The position numbers and the translations under genes were made by a program. Shown in pieces: positions 31,118 through 39,707 of a stretch of DNA of 43,036 nt. The stretch is from assembly GCF_018403685.1 (NCBI RefSeq), contig NZ_BOVK01000058.1:1-43036 (forward strand), written 5' to 3'. How positions within the stretch are numbered: the stretch's first letter is position 1; each line of letters starts with the position of its first letter. The DNA is from Xylanibacillus composti (GTDB lineage Bacteria; Bacillota; Bacilli; Paenibacillales; K13). Below the pieces are notes generated by a model. That model did not search any database. It was not told the DNA's origin and saw only the letters and a list, made by a program, of their open reading frames with translations.

Positions 31118-34100
31118 ATGAAGAAAAAAGGCTGGATGATTTTATGGATATTGATTATTGCTTTACTGACACTTCTTTTACCTATCCCGGAAGTGAATGC
31201 GAGGGAAGGTCCATTCACGGAGGGACCATATACCTATTGGGTTAATGAAGATGACTCGGTCATGATTAGCCAATATATTGGTCTTGATGACGAGTTGGTG
31301 ATTCCTTCTGAACTGGGGGGACTGCCCGTTTCGATGATTGCCGCTGGCGCCTTTCAGAGCAGGGGCCTCCAGGCAGTGAGGATTCCCGAAGGGATAAAGA
31401 ACATCGTTCAGTTCGCTTTTGCCGAAAATCAGCTTGCGTTCGTGAGCATTCCGGAAAGTGTGGACAACCTTGGATGGCGGGCTTTCAGTAATAACAACCT
31501 GACGGAAGTGGTGATCCATAACGCTGAGGTCACATTTGAAGCTGACGTATTTGCGGGTAATGATTCGAACCTGACGTTGATCGGTTATGCGGGATCGACG
31601 ACGGAAGCTTATGCGTATGCAAACGGGTATCCATTTATGGATATTGACCACTACTTGGGATATAGTTTTTTATTTGATGACAACGGCGATGGCACGGCGA
31701 CGATTACGGGGTGGAACGACCGCGGTTTCGGCCCGGCTCCGGAATCGTTGTTTATACCGGCCGAGTTGGAAGTGCCGGGCGAGTCGATTCGGTTAATCGT
31801 AACAGGGATCGGCAGCATGGCTTTTCAAATGAGAAGCCTCACAGATGTGACGATTCCGGACAGCGTGACGATGATTAAAGCAGGGGCTTTTAGTAATAAC
31901 AACCTGACGGAAGTGGTGATCCATAACGCTGAGGTCACATTTGAAAGATACGCATTTATGGGTAATGATCCGAATTTGACCTTGATCGGTTACGCGGGCT
32001 CGACAGCGGAAACGTATGCAGATGCAAACAGGTACCGCTTTGTCAGTATCGTCAGTGAAGGCTTTGACTATATCGATCACGAGGACGGTACCGCAACCAT
32101 CATCGGATGGAATGAAGCGGTATACGGCACAATGCCCGACCCGCTGGTGATTCCGGCCGAGTTGGGTGGATTGACCGTAACGGGAATCGGCAGTCATGCT
32201 TTTTCGAGGAAAAGCCTTACAGGCGTGACGATTCCGGACAGCGTGACGACAATCGGGAATGCTGCTTTTGCAGATAACGCTTTGGAAGAGGTGGTTTTAT
32301 CCGCAAATATGAGGGAAATCGGCGCGGAAGCATTCAGGGACAACGAAATGAGCACCGTCATGATTCCGGCCGGTGTGAGGGTACTTGGCGCTGGTGCTTT
32401 TCAGAACAATCGCCTCAGCAGTGTGGTGCTCCCTGCGACGATGACGGAGATTGCCGCACGTGCATTTATGGATAATCAGCTGGTCGAAGTGAAGCTGCCC
32501 GACGATTTGGAAAAGATCGGCGACGAGGCTTTTCGCAACAATCGCTTGGCGGCAGTGGAGCTTCCGTTGGGGGTGACGAAAGTTGGCGCTAGAGCTTTTG
32601 AACGCAACCAACTTGCCGATATCCTTCTTCCCGACAGCGTGACGGAGATCGGTTCGTCCGCTTTTGCCATCAATGAGCTTGCCGATATCATGCTTCCCGA
32701 CAGCGTGACGGAGATTGGTTCGGCTGCCTTTGCTGATAATGGTCTCACTTCTGTTGAGCTTCCTTCTTATATAACAGAGATCAAGGCGAGTGTTTTTTCG
32801 AGGAACCGTCTCGCGACAGTGACGATTCCGGATAACGTAACTGCGATTGGGAGCCAGGCTTTTGCCTTTAATAAGTTGGAGGAAGTGATGATATCCGCTA
32901 ACGTCACAGACATTGCTGATAGTGTATTCTGGCGTAACAATCTCACGCAAGTGATCGTTCACAACGATGAAGTCGCATTTGGCAATAACGTATTCAGGGA
33001 TAACGACGCTGACCTGACCTTGATCGGTTATACGGGATCAACGACCGAAGCGTATGCCAGTGCATATAGCTACAAATTCAGGAGCATAGTCCACTATCTA
33101 GGTCTTGGTTTTACTTATGACGACAACGGAGACGGCACTGTGACGATTACGGGCTGGGATGAAAGAGAATATGGCAGTGTGCCGGATCTGATGGTGATTC
33201 CAAGTGAAATTGATGGGTTGACCGTGACGGCAATTGGAGACGATTCATTTACAAGAAAAAGGATCAGTGAGTTAATCCTTCCAAACGGCATCACGACCAT
33301 TGGGGAAAGTGCGTTTTTAGAAAATCAGCTGAATACACTGGAGCTTCCGGCAAGTGTGACGACGATTGGGGGCTGGGCTTTTCAGTCTAACAGCCTCAGC
33401 GAACTGAAAATTCCCGACAGTGTCGTGGACTTGGGGAATTATACATTCGGATATAACAACCTGGTCAGCGTGGAGCTTCCGGACAGCTTGTCGACGATTG
33501 GGGCTGGTGTGTTTGCGGAAAATAATCTTGCGGAATTGACCATCCCGGACAGTGTGACGTCAATTGGCAGATGGGCTTTTGCCGGAAACAATCTCACGAA
33601 AGTTGAGCTTGGCGCAAGTGTAAGTACGATCGGAGAACGGGCTTTTTCGGAGAATGATCTGGAGTCTGTATTTTTCCCTGCCAGCGTTACGGACTTGGGG
33701 GAACATTCCTTTTACAGGAACAAGCTTGAGCGGATCGAGTTTGCCAGTGGCAGCCGTTTATTGCGGATTAGAATCGAGGCTTTTCGGAATAACAATCTGG
33801 AGTCTTTGGTTCTTCCACATGGCGTCCAAACGATCTCTGCCTGGGCGTTTGAGGATAATAACCTGAAGGAAGTCGTCATCCCGGACACGGTAACGCAGAT
33901 TCATACAGCTACTTTCAGGAATAATCAGTTGACGAAAGTGGTCATTCCGGGAAGTGTGGAAACGATCGGAGAGGAAGCTTTCTACCACAACAAACTCGTG
34001 GAAGCGGTGATTCATCGTGACGATGCCACATTTGGAGATGATGCGTTCTCGCATAATGACCCCGGCCTCACGTTGATTGGGCACGCGGCGTCCACGGCAG

Positions 34101-36883
34101 AAGATCATGCTGCCGAAAAAGGTTTTCGATTTGTTTCGTTCGATTCATCGCCTCATGTGACGATTCTCCACGATGAAACGGTGGTTGCCGGATCGATCGA
34201 GGCGGAAGTCGGCACATCGACAGCTCTGGCGATTGAATACGCGCATAGTCATTTTGCCATGGAAAGCGTGGAGTGGACGGTTGACGGTGCATCGGCAGGA
34301 TCGGCGGATACATTGCTGCTCGATATTAGCAATACCGGGGAGAAGACGGTGCAGGTGACGGTTACAACGGAATACGGAGGCACGGCAACAGCAACAGTGA
34401 CGGTGACGGGTGTTCATATGGTTGCTTCGGTCGGCGAGCTAGATGACATCCGGGTCACTACTGGCACAGACCGATCCGACATCAGTTTGCCGGGCGAGGC
34501 GGAAGTGACCTTGGGCAATGGGGAAAAGTTGGAACTGGGCGTCACATGGGATAACGGCGATCCGGTATACGATGGCGGAACCGTCGGGACATATACGTTC
34601 ACTGGGGAGCTCACGCTGCCGGGCGATGTCCGTAACCCGCATGAACGGAAAGCAACGGTTGACGTGCACGTGGTACGAACGGCGCCGACGATCAGCTTTG
34701 GATCGAACGGGAACGAAGATTGGTCCGCCAACGCATCCACAACGGTGACCGTGACGGGGACCGATTTCGATGTGGACGATGACAGTTTGCGCTATGTATG
34801 GACGCAGGATGAGGTTCCGCCGGCTGACGACGCGGAGGGATGGACGTCGTTCGACAAGGGAGACACGCTGACACTTGGCGGTAAGGACGGCGACTGGTAC
34901 TTGCATGTATTGGCCCGGGACGTGCGCGGCAACGTGGCTGTTGCACGTACGGAACGATTCCGTCTGGACAACAGCGTCCCGGATATTAGCGTGGAGCTGC
35001 GGCACGAAGACGGATCGTCATATGCGAGCGGAACGTGGACGAATCGGCAGGTGACTGCCGTAATCGAAGCGACGGATGCACACAGCGGCGTGGCCCTCAT
35101 CGAATATTCGACAGATGGCGGCACGTCATGGCACACCTATGCAGCTGAGCCGATTGCCTTTATGACCGAGGGCGCTCATACGCTGCGAGTTCGAGCGGCG
35201 GACGTTGCCGGTAACAGCGGCGAAGCGGCGTTACAGCAGATCAATATCAGCCGCGGCGGATTGACGCTGGATGTGTCTCTGACGTTCAGTGACGACGGAT
35301 CGCCGTATACAAGCGACACATGGACCCGCCACAGTGTGACGGCCGAAGTGTATGCGAGTCAGGCGACGGAAGGCGTGGTCGTAACGTCCGTCACTTATTC
35401 AACGGACGGTGGGGGAGCTTGGCAGCCGTATGCCGAGCCGATCGCATTCGCCGCGGAAGGCGCCCATACGCTGGCTGTTCAAGCGACGGACAGTGCGGGC
35501 AATGAAGTGAGGCTTGCCTATCATATTCGGATCGATCACACCGCACCGAGCATTTCCTTTGCTGCGAACGGCAGCGACAGCGAGGCACGGTCGGCGTCGA
35601 CCCGGGTGGAGGTCAGCGACGATGCGAGCGGTGTAGAGGACTCCAGCTTGCGCTATGTGTGGACACAGGATGAGGTTCCACCGGCTTATGACGCCGCGGA
35701 GTGGGCGTTTTTTTCCAGCGGCGACACACTGACGCTCGATGGAGTGGACGGCGACTGGTACTTGCATGTTCAAGCGGCAGATGCGGTCGGTAACATGTCG
35801 CGTGCGACCACAAACCGTTTCCGCTTGACCTCGATAGGAGGCAGTCCAGGCGGCGGCAGCGGCGGCGGTGGCAGCAGCGGCACCAGCAGTGAACCGGCAC
35901 AGCCCGACAACACCTGGATGGTGGGCACGGAAGGAGAAGTCATCCTCTTTGATGGCGGCCGGATCATTATTCCCGAAGAAGCGTGGCACCGAGTCTTCTA
36001 TGTAACTATCGAAGAGAGTGCGTCGGATGCGCTGTCTTTCACGGAGCAGGATCGGCTGGCTAGCAAAGCGATCGCAATTACAAAAGATCAGGAAGGAAAC
36101 TTCACGGAAGATGTCACAATCGTTTTGTACGTAAGCATGGACGGCCTGACCGAGGAATCGTGGGCTATCAGTCTCTATCGATTCGATGAAGAGACTACCG
36201 AATGGATCGAGCTGGACAACATCGAAGTGGATTGGGCGCAAGCTGCTGTTAGCGGCACCGTCGATCACTTTACGACAGTTGCGACAACGTACGCGGCCAT
36301 TGCTCGCCCGGTTGATGCCGACGCACCGCCGTTAGAAGCGCCGTTGTTCTCGGATGTTGCGGGACATTGGGCGGAAGAGGACATCCGCCGCTTATCAGCG
36401 CAGGATGTGGTCAACGGCTATCCCGATGGTACCTTCCGGCCGAACCATGACATGACGCGAGCCGAATTTGTAACGATGGTGGTACAGGCATTGAATCTGG
36501 AGCCTTCAGCGGGAAGCGGCTATGCATTCGCTGACAGTGCGCATCATTGGGCGCGTGAAGCAATCGCTACAGCGGCGGCATCTGGTATCGTGACAGGGTA
36601 TGATGAGATGACGTTTGGCGTGAACGATCCAATTACGAGAGAACAGATGGCATTGATGATCGTGCGGGCGCTGCAGCTTGAGACGGGAGCGGGCGGCACT
36701 AGCGCGTTTGCTGATCAACACGCCATTTCGGAATGGGCTAGGGAAGCTGTTGCTGTTCTGCAAGCAGAAGGAATGATGGACGGCTATCCGGATGGAAGCT
36801 TCCGGCCGCAGCAAAAAGTAACCCGTGCGGAAGCCGTTGCTGTGTTGGCCAGAGGGTTCGCCTGGTTGCACGCAAACAGATAG
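31118..36883 (+). CDS. giant BspA-type LRR surface protein with Ig-like and SLH domains (1921 aa)
   Basis: The start is ATG 31118 after AAAGGGGA. Signal peptide 1-30 (GWMILWILIIALLTLLLPIP). Residues about 45-1000 hold dozens of 22-23-residue BspA-type LRRs (for example LADILLPDSVTEIGSSAFAI), grouped in blocks each ending with a motif like NLTLIGYAGSTTEAYA. About 1005-1190 are PKD/Big-4-like Ig domains. About 1190-1570 are repeated Ig-like domains with SLRYVWTQDEVPP and EYSTDGGTSWHTY. About 1570-1590 is a Gly/Ser linker, 1590-1730 a ZU5-like domain, and 1740-1915 three SLH repeats (YPDGTFRPNHDMTRAEFVTM). It should be non-covalently bound to the wall and reach far outward, perhaps as an adhesin. 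Confidence 0.9.
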   Translation: MKKKGWMILWILIIALLTLLLPIPEVNAREGPFTEGPYTYWVNEDDSVMISQYIGLDDELVIPSELGGLPVSMIAAGAFQSRGLQAVRIPEGIKNIVQFAFAENQLAFVSIPESVDNLGWRAFSNNNLTEVVIHNAEVTFEADVFAGNDSNLTLIGYAGSTTEAYAYANGYPFMDIDHYLGYSFLFDDNGDGTATITGWNDRGFGPAPESLFIPAELEVPGESIRLIVTGIGSMAFQMRSLTDVTIPDSVTMIKAGAFSNNNLTEVVIHNAEVTFERYAFMGNDPNLTLIGYAGSTAETYADANRYRFVSIVSEGFDYIDHEDGTATIIGWNEAVYGTMPDPLVIPAELGGLTVTGIGSHAFSRKSLTGVTIPDSVTTIGNAAFADNALEEVVLSANMREIGAEAFRDNEMSTVMIPAGVRVLGAGAFQNNRLSSVVLPATMTEIAARAFMDNQLVEVKLPDDLEKIGDEAFRNNRLAAVELPLGVTKVGARAFERNQLADILLPDSVTEIGSSAFAINELADIMLPDSVTEIGSAAFADNGLTSVELPSYITEIKASVFSRNRLATVTIPDNVTAIGSQAFAFNKLEEVMISANVTDIADSVFWRNNLTQVIVHNDEVAFGNNVFRDNDADLTLIGYTGSTTEAYASAYSYKFRSIVHYLGLGFTYDDNGDGTVTITGWDEREYGSVPDLMVIPSEIDGLTVTAIGDDSFTRKRISELILPNGITTIGESAFLENQLNTLELPASVTTIGGWAFQSNSLSELKIPDSVVDLGNYTFGYNNLVSVELPDSLSTIGAGVFAENNLAELTIPDSVTSIGRWAFAGNNLTKVELGASVSTIGERAFSENDLESVFFPASVTDLGEHSFYRNKLERIEFASGSRLLRIRIEAFRNNNLESLVLPHGVQTISAWAFEDNNLKEVVIPDTVTQIHTATFRNNQLTKVVIPGSVETIGEEAFYHNKLVEAVIHRDDATFGDDAFSHNDPGLTLIGHAASTAEDHAAEKGFRFVSFDSSPHVTILHDETVVAGSIEAEVGTSTALAIEYAHSHFAMESVEWTVDGASAGSADTLLLDISNTGEKTVQVTVTTEYGGTATATVTVTGVHMVASVGELDDIRVTTGTDRSDISLPGEAEVTLGNGEKLELGVTWDNGDPVYDGGTVGTYTFTGELTLPGDVRNPHERKATVDVHVVRTAPTISFGSNGNEDWSANASTTVTVTGTDFDVDDDSLRYVWTQDEVPPADDAEGWTSFDKGDTLTLGGKDGDWYLHVLARDVRGNVAVARTERFRLDNSVPDISVELRHEDGSSYASGTWTNRQVTAVIEATDAHSGVALIEYSTDGGTSWHTYAAEPIAFMTEGAHTLRVRAADVAGNSGEAALQQINISRGGLTLDVSLTFSDDGSPYTSDTWTRHSVTAEVYASQATEGVVVTSVTYSTDGGGAWQPYAEPIAFAAEGAHTLAVQATDSAGNEVRLAYHIRIDHTAPSISFAANGSDSEARSASTRVEVSDDASGVEDSSLRYVWTQDEVPPAYDAAEWAFFSSGDTLTLDGVDGDWYLHVQAADAVGNMSRATTNRFRLTSIGGSPGGGSGGGGSSGTSSEPAQPDNTWMVGTEGEVILFDGGRIIIPEEAWHRVFYVTIEESASDALSFTEQDRLASKAIAITKDQEGNFTEDVTIVLYVSMDGLTEESWAISLYRFDEETTEWIELDNIEVDWAQAAVSGTVDHFTTVATTYAAIARPVDADAPPLEAPLFSDVAGHWAEEDIRRLSAQDVVNGYPDGTFRPNHDMTRAEFVTMVVQALNLEPSAGSGYAFADSAHHWAREAIATAAASGIVTGYDEMTFGVNDPITREQMALMIVRALQLETGAGGTSAFADQHAISEWAREAVAVLQAEGMMDGYPDGSFRPQQKVTRAEAVAVLARGFAWLHANR
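31487..31945 (+). repeat. in-frame 54-base exact repeat within giant LRR gene
   Basis: A 54-base segment at 31487-31540 recurs exactly at 31892-31945, 405 bases (135 codons) later, in the same frame; surrounding sequence is similar but not identical. Divergent relatives occur near 32935 and 33990. The region can expand or contract by recombination without frameshift. Confidence 0.8.
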
Positions 36884-36976
36884 TCAATAGACGGAAGAAG
36901 CAGCCCGTTGAGAGCGGTGGCGCATCAATTCAGTAACGTGTCGGAATAGATTGCACCAAACGTACAGAAAAAAAAC

Positions 36977-37020
36977 AAGACCATCCTTCCCCAGAATTAT
37001 ATCTCTGGCAGGATGGTCTT
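36977..37020 (-). terminator. terminator of two-component operon
   Basis: AAGACCATCCT (36977-36987) pairs with AGGATGGTCTT (37010-37020), 11 pairs, with an inner CCAGA/TCTGG stem. On the minus strand it is followed by GTTTTTTTT, a strong T-run. It lies between convergent genes; plus-strand termination is less certain. Confidence 0.8.
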
Positions 37021-37065
37021 ATTGCTGTCAAGCATGCAAGCGTCAATCTGAGTACAAGACTACAA

Positions 37066-38493
37066 CTACTGCGAAGCTTGTGTTTCGTGCTTGGCGGAAT
37101 ACGGCAGAATCAAGGTGAACTTTGTTTTTTCATTTGGGCGGCTCTCCATACGCACGTACCCTTTATGGGCATTCGCCACTTCTTGAACAATGGACAGACC
37201 GAGGCCTAGTCCTTCACCGCCTCGCCCTTCCGGTCCCCGGTAGAACCGTTCAAAAATAAACCTCTGTTTAGCTAATTCAATGCCGGGACCACGATCAGCA
37301 ATGGTGATGTGAACTTGATTTTTCGTTTTTTTTAGAAAGATGCCCAAGTATTTGCCTTCACCGCCATGTTGAATTGCGTTTTCAATCAAGTTCCGCAGTG
37401 CTCTTTCTATTAAGGGTTGGTCGAAAGACACATAAAGCGGCTGCTCGGGAATGTGGAAATCCATGTCAATGGACATGGATTCCACGACAGGGATATAATC
37501 AGCGGCAATGAGCCTGATCGTCTCCCCTAAATCTTGGTGGACCAATTGGACCCGATCTTTATAAGTATCCAGCTGCGCGATTTCCAGCAATTTCTGCAAA
37601 AGTACATCCATATATGTTGCCCTTCTTAATAGGTAGGTCATATATTTTTTCTTTTCTTCGGGCGATTTTACGATTTGCTTGTCCAAAGACTCGGCATAGC
37701 CAATGATCATGGTCAGCGGTGTCCTTAAATCGTTGGAAATATCTGCGATTAACAATTTGCGCTTGGCTTCCAGCTCTCGTATTCGAATGATGTTGGAACG
37801 GATGCGGGCGGACATATCGTTGAAGCTGCGTGTCAATTGGCCGATTTCATCTTTGGACGCATTCTCATCAACTTCATGCGCTCCGCTTGCATCAAATGTG
37901 ATCATGGCCTGATTTAGTAATTGTAGCCGACGATTTAACTTCAAGAAAAAAAACAGAGCGAATACATAAGGCGTCAACATAAATAAGGCCACGGGGAGTA
38001 GCAATTGGATGAACTGGGCGCTGTTCTGTATGTAAATAAAGATTTGACTGCTTTGCATCACTTCACTGGGCAGCGACATGACCAAAAATTGCTGCAGTCC
38101 TTCCCATTGCCAATCGAAAATCAAGGTGATCTCTGCCTCATTTTCCCATAAGTTAGACGGCATATTCAGGAACCGATTCATCAATTCGTTCATGTTATAG
38201 TCACTCGTCCGCCCGTCTGTTGCGTAACGTAATTCGCCGTTTTCAGACAACCAGGTCAAATCAATATGCGGATGCTCATTACGAAAAGCGGCCAATTGCT
38301 GTTGAATTTGCTCATCATCGGGCCCGATTTGTTCCATCATGCGGCTCAGTTGATTGCCGAGTTCACTTAAGTTATGGTGGGTGTAGCCTTGGTTAAAGAT
38401 CAGCCCGATCACAGCGGCAATCCCTATTAATAAAATAAGAGAAGAGAGGGAACTTGCCAATAAAAGCAGCCACAGCTTGCTCTTCAGATTCAT
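37066..38493 (-). CDS. sensor kinase of OmpR-type pair with Asn at the phosphoacceptor site (475 aa)
   Basis: Membrane sensor: TM1 about 9-33, external domain 34-160, TM2 162-185, HAMP 186-236. The H-box region reads LLIADISNDLRTPLTMIIGY, with N254 where the phosphorylated His normally is (bases 37732-37734 are GTT on the plus strand, AAC in the gene). The ATPase domain looks intact: N-box RNLIENAIQHG, G1 DRGPGI, F-box FERFYRG, G2 GEGLGLGLSIV. So it can probably bind ATP but, as read, cannot autophosphorylate at this site. It overlaps the regulator gene by four bases. Confidence 0.88.
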   Translation of the reverse strand: MNLKSKLWLLLLASSLSSLILLIGIAAVIGLIFNQGYTHHNLSELGNQLSRMMEQIGPDDEQIQQQLAAFRNEHPHIDLTWLSENGELRYATDGRTSDYNMNELMNRFLNMPSNLWENEAEITLIFDWQWEGLQQFLVMSLPSEVMQSSQIFIYIQNSAQFIQLLLPVALFMLTPYVFALFFFLKLNRRLQLLNQAMITFDASGAHEVDENASKDEIGQLTRSFNDMSARIRSNIIRIRELEAKRKLLIADISNDLRTPLTMIIGYAESLDKQIVKSPEEKKKYMTYLLRRATYMDVLLQKLLEIAQLDTYKDRVQLVHQDLGETIRLIAADYIPVVESMSIDMDFHIPEQPLYVSFDQPLIERALRNLIENAIQHGGEGKYLGIFLKKTKNQVHITIADRGPGIELAKQRFIFERFYRGPEGRGGEGLGLGLSIVQEVANAHKGYVRMESRPNEKTKFTLILPYSAKHETQASQ

Positions 38494-39179
38494 GAGGGGT
38501 CCCCTAAAAAACGATAACCGATTCCCCGAATGGTCTGGATATACCGTGGCTTAGCGGGATCATCTCCGATTTTTTTTCTCAGATAATTCACGTACACTTT
38601 CACTGAGTTGTTGTCAACATGATCCAGCTTCCAAACTTCTCGGAAAATCTCTTTGTGGGTAAAAATTTTACCCGGATTTTGCAGGAAAAGTTCAAGCATC
38701 GCACCTTCGATAGGGGACAGGGGGATCGTTTCGGAACAATTCTGAATGAACGAGCCTTCGACATCGAAGATGCTTGCGCCCAGTTTGAACTGTTTGATTC
38801 GCAAGTCCGGCTTGCTTCTTCTCAGAATCGCTTGGATCCGGGCGATGAGTTCACCGGGGCTGAAGGGTTTTGTCATATAATCATCCGCGCCCAGATCAAG
38901 GGCTTCGATTTTGTCCGTTTCCATTTGTCTGGCACTGAGCACGATTACGGGGGTTCTCAACTGCTGCTGCTGCATGTGTTTCAGAACTTCCCAGCCATCC
39001 ATCCGCTCCATCATCAGATCCAGTATGATCAAATCAATTGGCTCTTGATTTAGAATGGACAAGGCACGCTGACCGGAATCGGCTTCAAAAACCTTCATCT
39101 CTGCATTCAACAGATGCAGCTTCAGGATGTCCCGGATTTCCTCTTCATTATCTACCAGCAGTATATTTTGAGATTCCAC
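38490..39179 (-). CDS. OmpR/PhoB-family response regulator (229 aa)
   Basis: The receiver domain (1-118) has phosphorylation site D54 in IILDLMMERMDG, S82 in VIVLSARQ and K104 in DYMTKPFSPGE. The acidic pocket is DNEEE rather than DDE. The C-terminal winged helix (about 130-225) has LSPIEGAMLELFLQNPGKIF, VKVYVNYLRKKIGDD and TIRGIGYRFLG, all typical. It starts with GTG after GGAGGAG and is the first gene of a two-gene operon with the kinase. A repeat operator upstream of it also occurs before both large SLH genes, so it may control them and itself. Confidence 0.93.
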   Translation of the reverse strand: MESQNILLVDNEEEIRDILKLHLLNAEMKVFEADSGQRALSILNQEPIDLIILDLMMERMDGWEVLKHMQQQQLRTPVIVLSARQMETDKIEALDLGADDYMTKPFSPGELIARIQAILRRSKPDLRIKQFKLGASIFDVEGSFIQNCSETIPLSPIEGAMLELFLQNPGKIFTHKEIFREVWKLDHVDNNSVKVYVNYLRKKIGDDPAKPRYIQTIRGIGYRFLGDPS

Positions 39180-39219
39180 GGGCGCTCCTCCGTTCTGCGA
39201 TCAGTTCTACTCCTTTTTT

Positions 39220-39281
39220 ATTATAAGAGATTATTTCTTTGATCATAGTGTTTTCCATGATTTTTTAACCGAGCTTTAACT
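39220..39281 (-). promoter_or_regulatory. promoter and direct-repeat site upstream of response regulator
   Basis: On the minus strand TATAAT lies at 39225-39220, 41 bases before the GTG. TTTAACC (39264-39270) and TTTAACT (39275-39281) on the plus strand are exactly 11 bases apart, about 39-56 bases upstream of that -10 and pointing the other way. They fit an autoregulatory site; a plus-strand use is not excluded. Confidence 0.55.
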
Positions 39282-39477
39282 TAAGTCAACCCTTGGCTCA
39301 ACCACGCCTGAACGCTCAAGGACCAAACTGGCACAGCTGCTGCATCCGCTTCCGGAGCTGTCCGAGCCATCGCCGCCGGAGGTGGTCGAGCCTCCTTTTT
39401 TGCTTCCAGAACCACAGGCTGTTCCTGCGACGGAGCCGGCTGCATCCCCTTGTTTCATCCGTCCTTCACTTGCCAAT

Positions 39478-39570
39478 CCGACAGCTATGCGGCCGGGTTT
39501 GACGAGCTTGAGAAGTCGTTTCCGCGCGGAGAAGCAACAGTCTGCGTCCGGACGGTTTCGCTGTCTTTGC
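39478..39570 (+). repeat. left arm of inverted repeat enclosing SLH-GLUG gene
   Basis: These 93 bases are the inverse of 42896-42989 with seven mismatches and one missing C. The arm lies between the regulator operon and the SLH-GLUG promoter. In one frame it reads SDSYAAGFDELEKSFPRGEA, so it may derive from coding sequence; that frame is broken by the missing base. Confidence 0.85.
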
Positions 39571-39581
39571 GTGTGAAATCC

Positions 39582-39626
39582 TTTAACCATCCTTTAATCT
39601 TTCAACGGCAGGCCAGATGATAAACT
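39582..39626 (+). promoter_or_regulatory. direct-repeat operator and promoter of SLH-GLUG gene
   Basis: TTTAACC (39582-39588) and TTTAATC (39593-39599) are exactly 11 bases apart. TAAACT (39621-39626, in GATAAACTGG) lies 28 bases after the second repeat start, matching the GATAAAATGG element at the same distance before the giant LRR gene. Confidence 0.6.
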
Positions 39627-39707
39627 GGACAGAATAGCATATTTCAAGCAGACTGTCGAGGAGAAAGCTGGAATTCGGGACAGTATGTTTTTGAAAGGGG
39701 AAGCGAA

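Noticed and set aside
31178-36871. Many long minus-strand open frames opposite the giant LRR and SLH genes
   Set aside because: They are mirror frames of repeated, GC-biased codons; none has a ribosome site or a recognisable domain.
39276-39590. Minus-strand open frame of 104 residues with a Gly/Ser/Cys-rich end
   Set aside because: No ribosome site, frame crosses the imperfect repeat arm, and base changes between the two arms do not favour this frame as coding. A decayed gene remains possible.
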